NCBI GenBank assembly: GCA_050949055.1 | Contig: JBMNFA010000009.1 | Location: 372,001-436,000, forward strand | Direction of reading: 5' to 3' | DNA length: 64,000 nucleotides | From: JAEZJZ01 sp050949055 | GTDB lineage: Bacteria; Bacillota; UBA994; UBA5500 | In this document: piece by piece, positions 16,674 to 25,304 of the stretch | Layout: each line of letters starts with the position of its first letter | Numbering within the stretch: position 1 is the stretch's first letter | The notes under the pieces: model-generated | What the model saw: the letters and a program-made list of their open reading frames with translations, nothing else | What the model was told of the DNA's origin: nothing | The model's database searches: none | Translations under genes and position numbers: made by a program

Positions 16674-18104
16674 GTGAATCCTCCATGTAAGGAACAACGC
16701 TTAGCAGCGCCCAAGGTCAGCACGAAAAACTCCACTCTAGGGTGGCGCAAATATCCTCTCAATAAAAAGCTCAATCATTTCGCAGATGTTGTGCCGGGAG
16801 TCATTCCGGGGATAATCTCGTTGGCATGCCTGTCTGTGGCCATGCATTTGACTAATCAATACCAGATCCTGATTGATGGCCAGGTGCTCGCTGCCGTTAA
16901 GGACAAGCAGGCAATCGTCGAATATGTACAGGAAATGGATCACCTGAATAAGCAGGTCTATGGCGACGAAGTGGCTCTGCTCAACGACATTCAATTTGCC
17001 CGCAGCTATGGACTCCCCGCTCAGGACCCGGCCGACCTGCAGGTTCTGTTGACTGATCGTCTGCAGTGGGGAACCGAAGCGGCTGTGATCAAAGTAAACG
17101 GGCAGGAAGTGGTGGTGCTCAAGGACCAGGCCACGGCAGAGACAGTGCTGAACAACATCAAGCATAGTGTTGACCAGCAATCCGCCGAGGGCTTCAGTTC
17201 CTTCAAACCGTTAGACGTGCATCTGGCAGAAGAGGTGGAAGTGGTTGCCCAGACTGTCGCTCCGGATCGTTTGGTGGACGAACAGACCGCTCAAACTATC
17301 CTGATGCAGGGCAACGTCCAGCAGACCAGGCATGTAGTCTCTCGGGGGGATACCCTCTCCGGTATTGCGGTTTCCCGCGGGATCCCGCTCAGCACGTTGA
17401 CTGCCGCTAACCCAGGCGTGCAGCCGACCAGACTGCAGATCGGCCAGGAACTAAACCTGACCATCGCCGAACCCTATGTTCACGTGGAGCAGACTGCAGA
17501 AGTGGTCAAACAAGAGGAAATTCCTTATACCACTCGCTATGTCAGCGATAGCTCCCTGTGGAGCTGGCAGATGCAGACGATTACCGCCGGTAAGAAGGGT
17601 CTGAAAGAAGTGACCTCGGTGGTGACCATGGTCAACGGCAAAGTGATCGATGAGAAAGTGATTGGCGTCAAGACGCTGAGAGAGCCTGTCGAGGCGGTAG
17701 TCAAGCAGGGAACCAAGAAGGCGGCCGTGCAAGGAACCGGCAACTTCATCTGGCCCACCAACGGCATATTGACTTCAGGTTATGGCTGGCGTTGGGGCAA
17801 GTTCCACCGGGCGGTGGACATCGGCGCCCCCCACGGTACGGCTATCTATGCCGCTGACGCTGGTACGGTAACCTATGCCGGTTGGAGGACTAGCTACGGC
17901 TATGTGGTAGAGATTGACCACGGAAACGGCTATCAAACCCTCTACGCCCATTGCTCCAAACTGCTGGTTTCCAGAGGCCAGAAGGTATCCAAGGGGCAGA
18001 CGATTGCTCGCATCGGATCCACCGGCAATTCCACCGGCCCCCACGTACACTTTGAAATTAAGAAGAATGGTAGCCACGTCAATCCACTCAACTACTTTAA
18101 ATAG
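16674..18104 (+). CDS. Murein peptidase M23 with LysM and G5 domains
   Basis: 476 residues. GTG 16674 is chosen because GGAGGTGAT ends 7 bases upstream. A membrane segment lies near residues 40-60 (VIPGIISLACLSVAMHL). A LysM domain (VVSRGDTLSGIAVSRGIPLSTLTAANPG) near 225-270 binds peptidoglycan, a G5-like domain follows (residues about 275-345), and the C-terminal M23 domain shows HRAVDIGAPHG, YAHCSKL and GPHVHFEI with the full zinc and catalytic His/Asp set. A secreted or anchored DD-endopeptidase acting on the wall. The position just upstream of walRK fits, since WalR controls such hydrolases. Confidence 0.93.
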   Translation: MNPPCKEQRLAAPKVSTKNSTLGWRKYPLNKKLNHFADVVPGVIPGIISLACLSVAMHLTNQYQILIDGQVLAAVKDKQAIVEYVQEMDHLNKQVYGDEVALLNDIQFARSYGLPAQDPADLQVLLTDRLQWGTEAAVIKVNGQEVVVLKDQATAETVLNNIKHSVDQQSAEGFSSFKPLDVHLAEEVEVVAQTVAPDRLVDEQTAQTILMQGNVQQTRHVVSRGDTLSGIAVSRGIPLSTLTAANPGVQPTRLQIGQELNLTIAEPYVHVEQTAEVVKQEEIPYTTRYVSDSSLWSWQMQTITAGKKGLKEVTSVVTMVNGKVIDEKVIGVKTLREPVEAVVKQGTKKAAVQGTGNFIWPTNGILTSGYGWRWGKFHRAVDIGAPHGTAIYAADAGTVTYAGWRTSYGYVVEIDHGNGYQTLYAHCSKLLVSRGQKVSKGQTIARIGSTGNSTGPHVHFEIKKNGSHVNPLNYFK

Positions 18105-18120
18105 CGCCACGGGTGTTTCA

Positions 18121-18150
18121 GGGGCAGCGGGAAAGCCGCTGTCCCTTTTT
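18121..18150 (+). terminator. Terminator of the M23 peptidase gene
   Basis: GGGGCAGCGG / CCGCTGTCCC stem (one G-T), GAAAG loop, five T. Confidence 0.9.
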
Positions 18151-18389
18151 AATACGCTCAGCTGGTCACAAAAGTTGCACTTTAGCAAGTAAGCTGGAAT
18201 GTAGTCACGCGATTTCCGGCCAAGACATGATCTGGAGGGGTGACAGACTGGAACGATCTATCAATCAGGCAGCAATCAGTATAGCAGCCAAGCATTACCG
18301 GCAGGAAGAAGCTGATCAAGTGGCGAAACAAGCAGCTGGAGAGGCGAACGACACGAGCAACGGCTCGTTCGCAAGGGAGGAACATAGGA

Positions 18390-19085
18390 GTGCCGCAGCA
18401 ATTGATTTTGGTAGTCGAGGACGAGAAGCCCATTGCCGACATCGTCAAGTATAACCTGGAGAAAGCAGGGTACCAAGTGGAGCTGGCCTTTGATGGCCGG
18501 GAAGCCCTGGATAAAGCCTTTAAGCAGCAGCCCAGCCTGGTACTGCTGGACATCATGCTGCCCAAATTGAACGGTTTTGAGGTCTGCAAACGCTTGCGGC
18601 AATCAATGAACATACCTATCCTGATGGTCACCGCCAGGGAAACCGAATCGGACAAGATCAGCGGCCTAGAGCTGGGAGCCGACGACTACATCACCAAACC
18701 GTTCAGCCCCCGCGAGCTGATTGCCAGAGTGAAAGCAGCTTTACGCCGTGCCTACGCGGTGCAGAGCGAGCAGACTACGCCGGCAACGATCAAGCTGGGC
18801 GAGCTGGAGATCAACCTGACCAAGTATGAGGTGAGTAAGCGGGGGCAGGTGGTCGAACTCACCGTGAGAGAGTTTGAGCTGCTGAAATATCTGATGCTCA
18901 GCCCAGGCAAGGTGTTTGATCGCGAGCACCTGCTGAAGGAGGTCTGGGGATATGACTATTTCGGCCACGTGCGCACGGTAGATGTTACCGTACGTCGTCT
19001 GCGCGAGAAAGTAGAGGACGACCCTAGTCAGCCTACCTACATTCTGATGAAGCGTGGGGTGGGGTACTACGCGCGGGAGCTGTAA
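18390..19085 (+). CDS. walR: Response regulator WalR (YycF)
   Basis: 231 residues, GTG start. Receiver domain ILVVEDEKPIADIVKYNLEK with phospho-acceptor D54 (VLLDIMLPK), MVTARE and KPF; C-terminal OmpR-type winged helix (REFELLKYLMLSPGKVFDREHLL, DVTVRRLREKVEDDPS). The order walR-walK-yycH-yycI-...-htrA-rlmH identifies it as the essential cell-wall regulator. It controls autolysins and wall synthesis genes. Confidence 0.97.
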   Translation: MPQQLILVVEDEKPIADIVKYNLEKAGYQVELAFDGREALDKAFKQQPSLVLLDIMLPKLNGFEVCKRLRQSMNIPILMVTARETESDKISGLELGADDYITKPFSPRELIARVKAALRRAYAVQSEQTTPATIKLGELEINLTKYEVSKRGQVVELTVREFELLKYLMLSPGKVFDREHLLKEVWGYDYFGHVRTVDVTVRRLREKVEDDPSQPTYILMKRGVGYYAREL

Positions 19086-19088
19086 GCC

Positions 19089-20855
19089 ATGCGTAGCATA
19101 CAATGGCGCATCGTCGCCATCCAGGTGTTGTTGATCGTGCTGGCCATGATTTTGGTCAGCGTATATCTCTTGGACCAGTTGAAGAATTACTATATGGACA
19201 AGGAGAGCCAAGAACTGGAGACAAAGGGTAGGTTACTCAGAGACCAGAAGCTGCTTAACGAGGAAGACTTGATCAGCGCTGCGGCCGTCTTGGGATTTGT
19301 GGAAGACGGAACGTCTGATTTGGTGCTGCTCAACCAGGCAATGCAGGCGATTGTGGTCTTTGGCCCGGATATCGGCATCAAGCCCGGTAGCAATTTGCTC
19401 GAGAACATCTCGGTGAGCAATCTGGTAGCCAAGCCAGACCAAGGTCCTTTTGTGGGTACCTACTATCAGCAGGGAATCGAATACTTGACTATGGCCATTG
19501 CGGCCAGCGGTCAGGTGGAGGGGCAGGAGATAGGCGCGATCTTCCTGCTGCAACCGTTAACCAATGTCTACAGCACGCTGGACAACATTCAGCGCACGCT
19601 GCTCAGTGCCACCGCCCTCGCCATCTTCGTGGTGACCATTCTAGGCCTAGCTTCCGCCCGCACCATCACTCAACCCATCTTGGAGATCACTTCCCAGGCA
19701 GAGCAGCTGGCGGCTGGCAACTTCGATATCAGCGTGCGGGTGCGTTCCCGGGATGAAGTGGGGCGGCTGGCAGAGGTGTTCAACTACCTATCTGGAGAGC
19801 TGCGGGATAGCCTGCAGGGGATGGCCAACGAGAAGAGCAAACTGGAAGCCATCCTGGGCTACATGTCCAACGGTGTGGTGGCCCTGGACAAGCGCGGGCG
19901 ACTGATCCACATCAACCCCAAGGCAAGGGAATTCCTGGACTTGCCGCAGGACGCGGTCCTGGAAGATGTATTGGGCAGATTGGGGTTGGGTAGTGCGTCC
20001 GAAGTGATTGCGGCGGCGCCCTGCGTGCGCGAACTGCAGCTGAATCAAACCACTCCTTTGGTATTGCAGGCCTATCTGGCCCCCTTCAGCAGCACCAGCC
20101 AGCAGCTCAGCGGCGTGGTGGTGGTGCTGCAAGATATGACCGAACAGAGCCGCCTGGATCAGATGCGCCGGGACTTCGTGGCCAACGTCTCCCATGAGTT
20201 GAAGACTCCGCTGACGACCATCGTCAGCTATGTAGAGACTCTGCTGGACGGGGCGCTGGAAGACCATGCCTTGGCAGGCAGTTTCCTGACCACTGTGCAT
20301 GAAGAGGCGGATCGCATGAATCGGCTGGTGAAGGACCTACTGATGCTCACTACCCTGGAGCATCAGCAGGAGAAGTTGGTGCTCCAGGCGGGATACCTGG
20401 ATGAACTGGTGGTAGAGGTGGCTGACCGCATGTTGGTCAGTGCAAAGCAGCGCGATCAAAGGCTGAGCACCAATCTGCCGGAGGAGGTGCCGCCGGTGAT
20501 GCTTAACCGAGACCAGATCGAGCAAGTGTTGGTGAACATCGTCAGCAATGCTGTTAAGTATACTCAAGAGGGCGGAACCATCGACATTTCGTTGCAGGTG
20601 TTGGAACGGGAAGTGGCCGTTGTCGTCCAAGATAATGGAATGGGTATCCCCAAAGAGGATCTGCCGCGCATTTTTGAGCGCTTCTATCGGGTGGACAAGG
20701 CGCGGTCACGCCAACTGGGGGGTACCGGCTTAGGACTCTCGATCGCCCAACAGACCATTGAAGCTCATCAGGGACGGATTTGGATCGAGAGCGAAGTCGG
20801 CCAGGGGACTAGGGTAACCTTCACTCTGCCCATCGCAACGGCCAAGGAGGTTTAA
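19089..20855 (+). CDS. walK: Sensor histidine kinase WalK (YycG)
   Basis: 588 residues. Membrane helices at about 8-28 and 172-190 flank an extracellular domain. A HAMP domain (TQPILEITSQAEQLAAGNFD, 194-213) and a PAS domain (about 245-350) follow. HisKA has the phosphorylated H369 in FVANVSHELKTPL; HATPase has NAVKYT, DNGMGIP and GGTGLGLSI. It starts 3 bp behind walR. Full length and all motifs intact, typical of WalK; it senses wall state, possibly lipid II. Confidence 0.98.
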   Translation: MRSIQWRIVAIQVLLIVLAMILVSVYLLDQLKNYYMDKESQELETKGRLLRDQKLLNEEDLISAAAVLGFVEDGTSDLVLLNQAMQAIVVFGPDIGIKPGSNLLENISVSNLVAKPDQGPFVGTYYQQGIEYLTMAIAASGQVEGQEIGAIFLLQPLTNVYSTLDNIQRTLLSATALAIFVVTILGLASARTITQPILEITSQAEQLAAGNFDISVRVRSRDEVGRLAEVFNYLSGELRDSLQGMANEKSKLEAILGYMSNGVVALDKRGRLIHINPKAREFLDLPQDAVLEDVLGRLGLGSASEVIAAAPCVRELQLNQTTPLVLQAYLAPFSSTSQQLSGVVVVLQDMTEQSRLDQMRRDFVANVSHELKTPLTTIVSYVETLLDGALEDHALAGSFLTTVHEEADRMNRLVKDLLMLTTLEHQQEKLVLQAGYLDELVVEVADRMLVSAKQRDQRLSTNLPEEVPPVMLNRDQIEQVLVNIVSNAVKYTQEGGTIDISLQVLEREVAVVVQDNGMGIPKEDLPRIFERFYRVDKARSRQLGGTGLGLSIAQQTIEAHQGRIWIESEVGQGTRVTFTLPIATAKEV

Positions 20856-20859
20856 CCCA

Positions 20860-22275
20860 ATGTGGGAGCGAGTGAAGACAGGCATCTTGCTGGTGCTGAT
20901 CCTGATTAGCTTTCAGCTGACCAGAATGTTTTGGATGCGGGTGGGAGCGCAGGTTTCCTTGGTTGTATCACCAGCTGGTCCCACTTTACCAGCGGGGGAC
21001 ACCACCCCTGCGTCCTATCTGGACCTGTATGCGCCGCTGCACATTTATGTACATAAGGGCGCGAACCACTATCAGCTGCGCACGCCGGACCAACAATACA
21101 GCGAGGCCTGGCAGGCCATTAAGGACGCGCTGACCAAGATCGAAGGTTCCGACCCTAATCAGGCACAGCAGTTTGCTGCCGTCGGGCTCAGCGAGTGGCA
21201 GCAAGCGCTGTCAAACAGCCTGGAACTGCGCTATTCGGGACAGGTGGAGCTGAATTACTGGTGGCTGGCTTCCGGCAAGTCCAGCATCTGGCGCTTTTCC
21301 GAGCAACCACTATTCTTTGACCGTGTCGCCATTCCCTTGCAGGACAATAGCATCTTCTTTCGCAACCTGGAGACCGAACAGGTGTGGCGCTGGCAGTGGA
21401 GTGCGGACCAAAATCTCAGCCTGCTGCCTGGCGTAGACCAGCTTGCATTTGGCGCTGCGCAGCGCGTGCGAGCGCTGCAAGTGCCCGAAGGGATAACGGT
21501 GGTACCAGCCGCCGGTCTGTACACATATCAAGAGCCTATCGCGTTGCCCGAGATTCTGGTCGCCCCACCGTTTCGTACTGCAGACAAATCAAGGATAGTG
21601 CGGCAGTTCTTCAGCATCACGCCCCGTATGCCCCGTACCGATACCCTGGAGACCGGGGAAGTGATCGAAAGTTTCATCACGGCCAAACAGCAGGTGCTCA
21701 GCCTGTCCAACACTGGGCGGCTGGAATACAAGGAGACCGAGTCCACTGGCGGCTCATCCACCATCACCGAGCAGTTTGAGCAGGCCTTCAATTTCATAGA
21801 TACTCACGGCGGTTGGCCCCGTTCCGTCCTGGCTGACGGCATCAAAAAGGTGGGCACAGACGCGAATGGCTTTGAGTTTAGCTTTGTGCAGCTGCACCAG
21901 GGTTACCCGCTGATCGATCTCAACCCTTCTACACTGGCTGTACAGGTGGCACCCGATGGGGTGAGGAGCTACCTGCGCAAGATTTACCGCATAGTACAGC
22001 CCGGTTACTTCCCGTACGAGGTTCGAACACCCGAGCAAGCATTGCAGTCACTCGACGGCGAGTTGGGCAGCAGGAGGGTGACCGATATCTATCTCGGCTA
22101 TTATCAGAGGGATTTTGCGCCCCTCAACTCCGAGAAGCCCTTCGATGCAGAACCGACCTACCTGTTCCCGGTTTGGGTAATCAAGCTGAATACCGGAGAG
22201 CATCTGTTATTGCACGCCTTCAACTTGATGAATGATCCAGGGGTGATTCTGCCCCAAAGCAGTGACAACTGGTGA
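20860..22275 (+). CDS. yycH: WalRK regulator YycH
   Basis: 471 residues, AAGGAGG before ATG, 4 bp behind walK. One N-terminal membrane helix (about 8-27, ILLVLILISFQLTRMFW) then a large extracytoplasmic domain with the YycH pattern (KSRIVRQFFS, the C-terminal YPEA-like domain ending in WVIKLN). YycH and YycI interact with WalK in the membrane and modulate it. The sequence is divergent, so the call leans on position and topology. Confidence 0.88.
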   Translation: MWERVKTGILLVLILISFQLTRMFWMRVGAQVSLVVSPAGPTLPAGDTTPASYLDLYAPLHIYVHKGANHYQLRTPDQQYSEAWQAIKDALTKIEGSDPNQAQQFAAVGLSEWQQALSNSLELRYSGQVELNYWWLASGKSSIWRFSEQPLFFDRVAIPLQDNSIFFRNLETEQVWRWQWSADQNLSLLPGVDQLAFGAAQRVRALQVPEGITVVPAAGLYTYQEPIALPEILVAPPFRTADKSRIVRQFFSITPRMPRTDTLETGEVIESFITAKQQVLSLSNTGRLEYKETESTGGSSTITEQFEQAFNFIDTHGGWPRSVLADGIKKVGTDANGFEFSFVQLHQGYPLIDLNPSTLAVQVAPDGVRSYLRKIYRIVQPGYFPYEVRTPEQALQSLDGELGSRRVTDIYLGYYQRDFAPLNSEKPFDAEPTYLFPVWVIKLNTGEHLLLHAFNLMNDPGVILPQSSDNW

Positions 22276-22347
22276 GCTCCCGGCAATGAACCCTGAGCTA
22301 ATACCAAAGACCGGCGAGCGTCATAGTGGCGTGCTGAGAAGGAGTGA

Positions 22348-23253
22348 ATGAGCATGGATTGGCCCAAGGCCAAATCGATTCTGATCATCGGTTTCTTGCT
22401 GGTCGACCTTTATCTGGCTTGGATGCTCTATGCCAGCTCGCGAGTGAGTATAGTCACCGCTTTGACTGCAGAAGATGTACAGGACTTGATCAGGCTAAGT
22501 CAACACTACGGGGTGGAATTGTTGTCAACCCCAACCCCGCTGAAGGTGGGTAAGGCTCCCGGGTTATCCATGGTAGAGGAAACGGACGCCGAGACGGTGG
22601 CCAGGGCCGTTGCTGGGACGTGGCTGGGAACTGACTGGATCATGTCCGAGCCGGCTGCTGGTAGTTTTCTGTTTCATTCCGGGGATTGGTCCCTCCGGGT
22701 GACCCCGGGGCGCTTTTTCGTGGAGTCGTGGCTGGAGTGGGAAGGCGAGCTGGCCGCTGAACAGGAGCAGCCAGCGTCGGCGGACCATGCGGAGGGGTTG
22801 GCCCGATCGTTTCTCGCAACCCATCTGGGACAAACTGAAGCCGATCAGTATCATTCGGGACTGTTTATCTCCAATCAGGAGGTTGGGGAGCAGGTGATAG
22901 AGTTCAACCAAACCTATCTGGGGCTACCGTCCTTCTTGAATTACTATCGCCTGCAAATCGTCTCTGGCCAGGTGACCGGCTTTCAAGCCTGCCAAAGCCA
23001 AGTCAGTCAGGAAGTGGGCCCTAAACAGCAGTTGGTGGCTGCAGATCGTCCACTAAAAAAGTACTTGGCCCAGGTAGGTATGCAGAGTGAGCCCATGCAG
23101 GTACTGGACCTGCGGTTAGGTTATGGCTTGCTACCCGGCGAGGAAGGAGTAATGCAGCCCCTGTGGCGATTGATCGTCGCTCCCAGCGGCGGTGAACAGG
23201 AAGAGGTGCTGCTGCCGGCAGGAATCCGTTACTGGGGAGTGGAAAATCGGTGA
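22348..23253 (+). CDS. yycI: WalRK regulator YycI
   Basis: 301 residues. MDWPKAKSILIIGFLLVDLYLAWMLY is the characteristic YycI N-terminus (Asp-Trp-x-Lys-x-Lys then the single membrane helix). The rest is an extracytoplasmic YycH/YycI-like domain. It sits directly behind yycH. Its last codon overlaps the GNAT start (GTGA), so the GNAT gene is part of the same operon. Confidence 0.93.
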   Translation: MSMDWPKAKSILIIGFLLVDLYLAWMLYASSRVSIVTALTAEDVQDLIRLSQHYGVELLSTPTPLKVGKAPGLSMVEETDAETVARAVAGTWLGTDWIMSEPAAGSFLFHSGDWSLRVTPGRFFVESWLEWEGELAAEQEQPASADHAEGLARSFLATHLGQTEADQYHSGLFISNQEVGEQVIEFNQTYLGLPSFLNYYRLQIVSGQVTGFQACQSQVSQEVGPKQQLVAADRPLKKYLAQVGMQSEPMQVLDLRLGYGLLPGEEGVMQPLWRLIVAPSGGEQEEVLLPAGIRYWGVENR

Positions 23254-24203
23254 TTCGCATTCGCAAAGCCACCTTGACCGACTACTACGACATCTGGCAA
23301 GTGCATGCCAGCGACATCGAGCAGTGGGTGGACCAGGCCGGGCAGGTGATTCCGGAAGTCTGGAGCAAGACCAGCATGGCCGAGCGCTGGCAGCTGGGAG
23401 GCCCCTGGATGAGCCCTGAAACCTGCGCCATTCATCTCAATGCCCTGCTCTTGGCTGGACAGACACCTTTGGTGGCCTGCCGCGGCGGCAAGGTGCTAGG
23501 CGAAGCCGAGCTGTTCCTGGGCGATGACGCCGCCTTCGGGGGGCGTACCCTAAACATCTCTGTGCTGTACGTGCATCGCGCCGCTCGTGGCAGAGGTATT
23601 GGGTCAGCGCTGATGAAAGAGGTGCTCCGGCGGGCGCGCGTTTTTGGCTGTCATGCCGTCACCGTTTATAACCCCAGCCCGGAGGCGGAAGGCCTGTATC
23701 GGAGATTTGGTCTAGAAGAAGTGTTCCTGCAAAGCGTGCTAGTTGTGCCTACTCACGGCACCTCTAGCAGGCATCGGCTTGGTTTGACGCCTATTCCTTG
23801 GCCTTCTAGCCACCAGCCACTTAAAGACCTGCTGCTATGGGCGGGCAGCTACCAAAGCAGCGTACAGTGCTGGCAGCAGCTCTGCTGGGCCATTACCCCT
23901 GGCCTGTATGCCCTGCCGCTAAAGCCGGTGGTCGAAGGGATGGTCTTGGCCAGCGATTCGGGCCATAACCCCGCCTACATTTGCTTAAGGCCGCTGGGCA
24001 ACGGCGAACAGGCGCAGCTGCACATCTGGAGTCGACGCCCAGACCCGGAGATGGTGTCCACAGTGATGCCCTGGGCCAAACAGGCAGGAATCGAACATCT
24101 ACAGATAGTCGCCGGTCAGGAGACCTGTCGGACTCTACAGCGAACGTTTGGTGGCCAGAGCCATTCTGGGCACAAGCGGCTGGCTTTGCGCTTGCGTCAT
24201 TGA
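23250..24203 (+). CDS. GNAT family N-acetyltransferase
   Basis: 317 residues, GTG start overlapping yycI by 4 bp. Residues about 1-160 form a GNAT domain: IRIRKATLTDYYDIWQVH, then NISVLYVHRAARGRGIGSALM (acetyl-CoA binding RGRGIG) and AVTVYNPSPEAEGLYRRFG. The C-terminal half (160-317) has no family I recognise and could be a degenerate second GNAT fold. Acceptor unknown. Operon placement behind yycI is unusual; Bacillus has yycJ (walJ) at this place. Confidence 0.85.
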   Translation: MIRIRKATLTDYYDIWQVHASDIEQWVDQAGQVIPEVWSKTSMAERWQLGGPWMSPETCAIHLNALLLAGQTPLVACRGGKVLGEAELFLGDDAAFGGRTLNISVLYVHRAARGRGIGSALMKEVLRRARVFGCHAVTVYNPSPEAEGLYRRFGLEEVFLQSVLVVPTHGTSSRHRLGLTPIPWPSSHQPLKDLLLWAGSYQSSVQCWQQLCWAITPGLYALPLKPVVEGMVLASDSGHNPAYICLRPLGNGEQAQLHIWSRRPDPEMVSTVMPWAKQAGIEHLQIVAGQETCRTLQRTFGGQSHSGHKRLALRLRH

Positions 24204-24276
24204 CACCAGGAATACTTATGCAACCCAGCGACAGTTTACTTATTATTACAAGTCGTTAACAAGCGGTAAGGGTTGG

Positions 24277-24305
24277 TTGCCTTGGCAGTCGGTGCATGCT
24301 AAAAT
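24277..24305 (+). promoter_or_regulatory. Promoter upstream of the small ORF
   Basis: TTGCCT, 17 bp, TAAAAT. Confidence 0.55.
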
Positions 24306-24370
24306 GACAGCAGTTCAAAAAGTGAAATCGCGAACTTCTGGCGAAAATACTCAAGGAAAGGGGTGGGAGC

Positions 24371-24472
24371 ATGATCAGGCTGAGAATGGCAGTTGCATCT
24401 GGCAATAAGCTGGCTGTTGTCGTCAGTGTTTTTGATCTGCCCACCGCCGATCAGGGTGCCTTGAGGCTATAG
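24371..24472 (+). CDS. Possible 33-residue small protein
   Basis: ATG behind AAGGGGTGGGAGC, 33 codons, TAG. The sequence (MIRLRMAVASGNKLAVVVSV, then 13 residues) matches no family I know; the opening vaguely resembles the beta strand that starts nitrogenase-cofactor-like (NifX/NafY) proteins, but is too short to judge. It lies between a promoter-like site (24277-24305) and a strong terminator (24503-24533), so it would have its own short transcript. Could be a leader peptide or a relic. Confidence 0.35.
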   Translation: MIRLRMAVASGNKLAVVVSVFDLPTADQGALRL

Positions 24473-24502
24473 CGTCATTGCATGCTTCCTGAAGCGGGCT
24501 TT

Positions 24503-24533
24503 ACCATGGGCAGATCACGCCCATGGTTTTTTG
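24503..24533 (+). terminator. Terminator behind the small ORF
   Basis: ACCATGGGC / GCCCATGGT perfect 9-bp stem, 7-base loop, six T. It lies 55 bp before the CD3324-like gene, so attenuation of that gene is possible. Confidence 0.9.
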
Positions 24534-24587
24534 TGTCCCGGAAAAATGCGGGGGATAAGAATATCCGCGTAAGGAGGCAGCAACCTG

Positions 24588-24857
24588 ATGAAGTATCAGA
24601 ACGCAGAGGAGATTTTACCGGCCCGTCTGGTGGCCGAGATTCAGAAATACGTCCAGGGCACCCAGCTCTACATTCCAAAGCCAGCTGGACAGCGGGTTGG
24701 ATGGGGCGAGCGCAACGGTCAGAAGCTTCAAATCAGGTTGCGCAACCAGAAAATCCGTCATAGCTATCAGCAGGGCTATACCATTGAGCAGCTGATGGAG
24801 ACATACCATCTCGGTTACGAGAGCATTCGCAAGATCATCTATCGTCGCGAACAATAA
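24588..24857 (+). CDS. CD3324 family (Mor-like helix-turn-helix) protein
   Basis: 89 residues behind AAGGAGG. YQNAEEILPARLVAEIQKYVQG and LYIPKP...GWGERNGQK resemble the CD3324 family of Firmicutes, and the C-terminus YTIEQLMETYHLGYESIRKIIYRR is a Mor/Martin-type helix-turn-helix. Mor proteins activate transcription in phage Mu; these chromosomal ones are of unknown role. Probably a DNA-binding regulator. No phage genes are nearby. Confidence 0.75.
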   Translation: MKYQNAEEILPARLVAEIQKYVQGTQLYIPKPAGQRVGWGERNGQKLQIRLRNQKIRHSYQQGYTIEQLMETYHLGYESIRKIIYRREQ

Positions 24858-24940
24858 CCTTTGATGTTGCAGCGTGACGCGTCTTGCTGGAATATTCGCC
24901 AGAGCCAGGCGCATTGGCACGAAAAGGACATGGTCAAACC

Positions 24941-24970
24941 TTGACGCAGCACGAACACGGGTGCTATAAT
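24941..24970 (+). promoter_or_regulatory. Promoter of tRNA-Gln/tRNA-Glu
   Basis: TTGACG, 18 bp, TATAAT with TGC extension; 13 bp before tRNA-Gln. Confidence 0.85.
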
Positions 24971-24982
24971 CGATATTGCTGT

Positions 24983-25056
24983 TGGGGATTCGTCTAATGG
25001 TAGGACGGCTGACTCTGGATCAGTTAGTGGTGGTTCGAATCCATCATCCCCAGCCA
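24983..25056 (+). tRNA. tRNA-Gln (CTG)
   Basis: 74 nt. Acceptor TGGGGAT / ATCCCCA, anticodon loop CTCTGGA (anticodon CTG), T-arm GGTGG-TTCGAAT-CCATC, encoded CCA. Confidence 0.95.
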
Positions 25057-25063
25057 TTTCTGT

Positions 25064-25138
25064 GGCGCATTGGTCTAGTGGTTAGGACGCCGCCCTCTCA
25101 AGGCGGTAGCACGGGTTCGAGTCCCGTATGCGCTACCA
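25064..25138 (+). tRNA. tRNA-Glu (CTC)
   Basis: 75 nt. Acceptor GGCGCAT / ATGCGCT (first pair G-T), anticodon stem CCGCC / GGCGG with loop CTCTCAA (CTC), T-arm ACGGG-TTCGAGT-CCCGT, encoded CCA. Confidence 0.95.
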
Positions 25139-25150
25139 AGTCATCAGGCA

Positions 25151-25177
25151 AGCCAGCTCGTAGGAGCTGGCTTTTTG
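25151..25177 (+). terminator. Terminator of the tRNA-Gln/Glu transcript
   Basis: AGCCAGCTC / GAGCTGGCT stem and TTTTT. Confidence 0.9.
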
Positions 25178-25304
25178 CTACATTTCTTTTGCATTGCGAC
25201 GTGGTCTGGCAGGAGGCAACCTCCTGCGGTGGGAATGATATAATTATACGTAACCAACATCGGCTTGCCCGATGGCAATATACTCAGTAACTGGAGGTGC
25301 CCAT

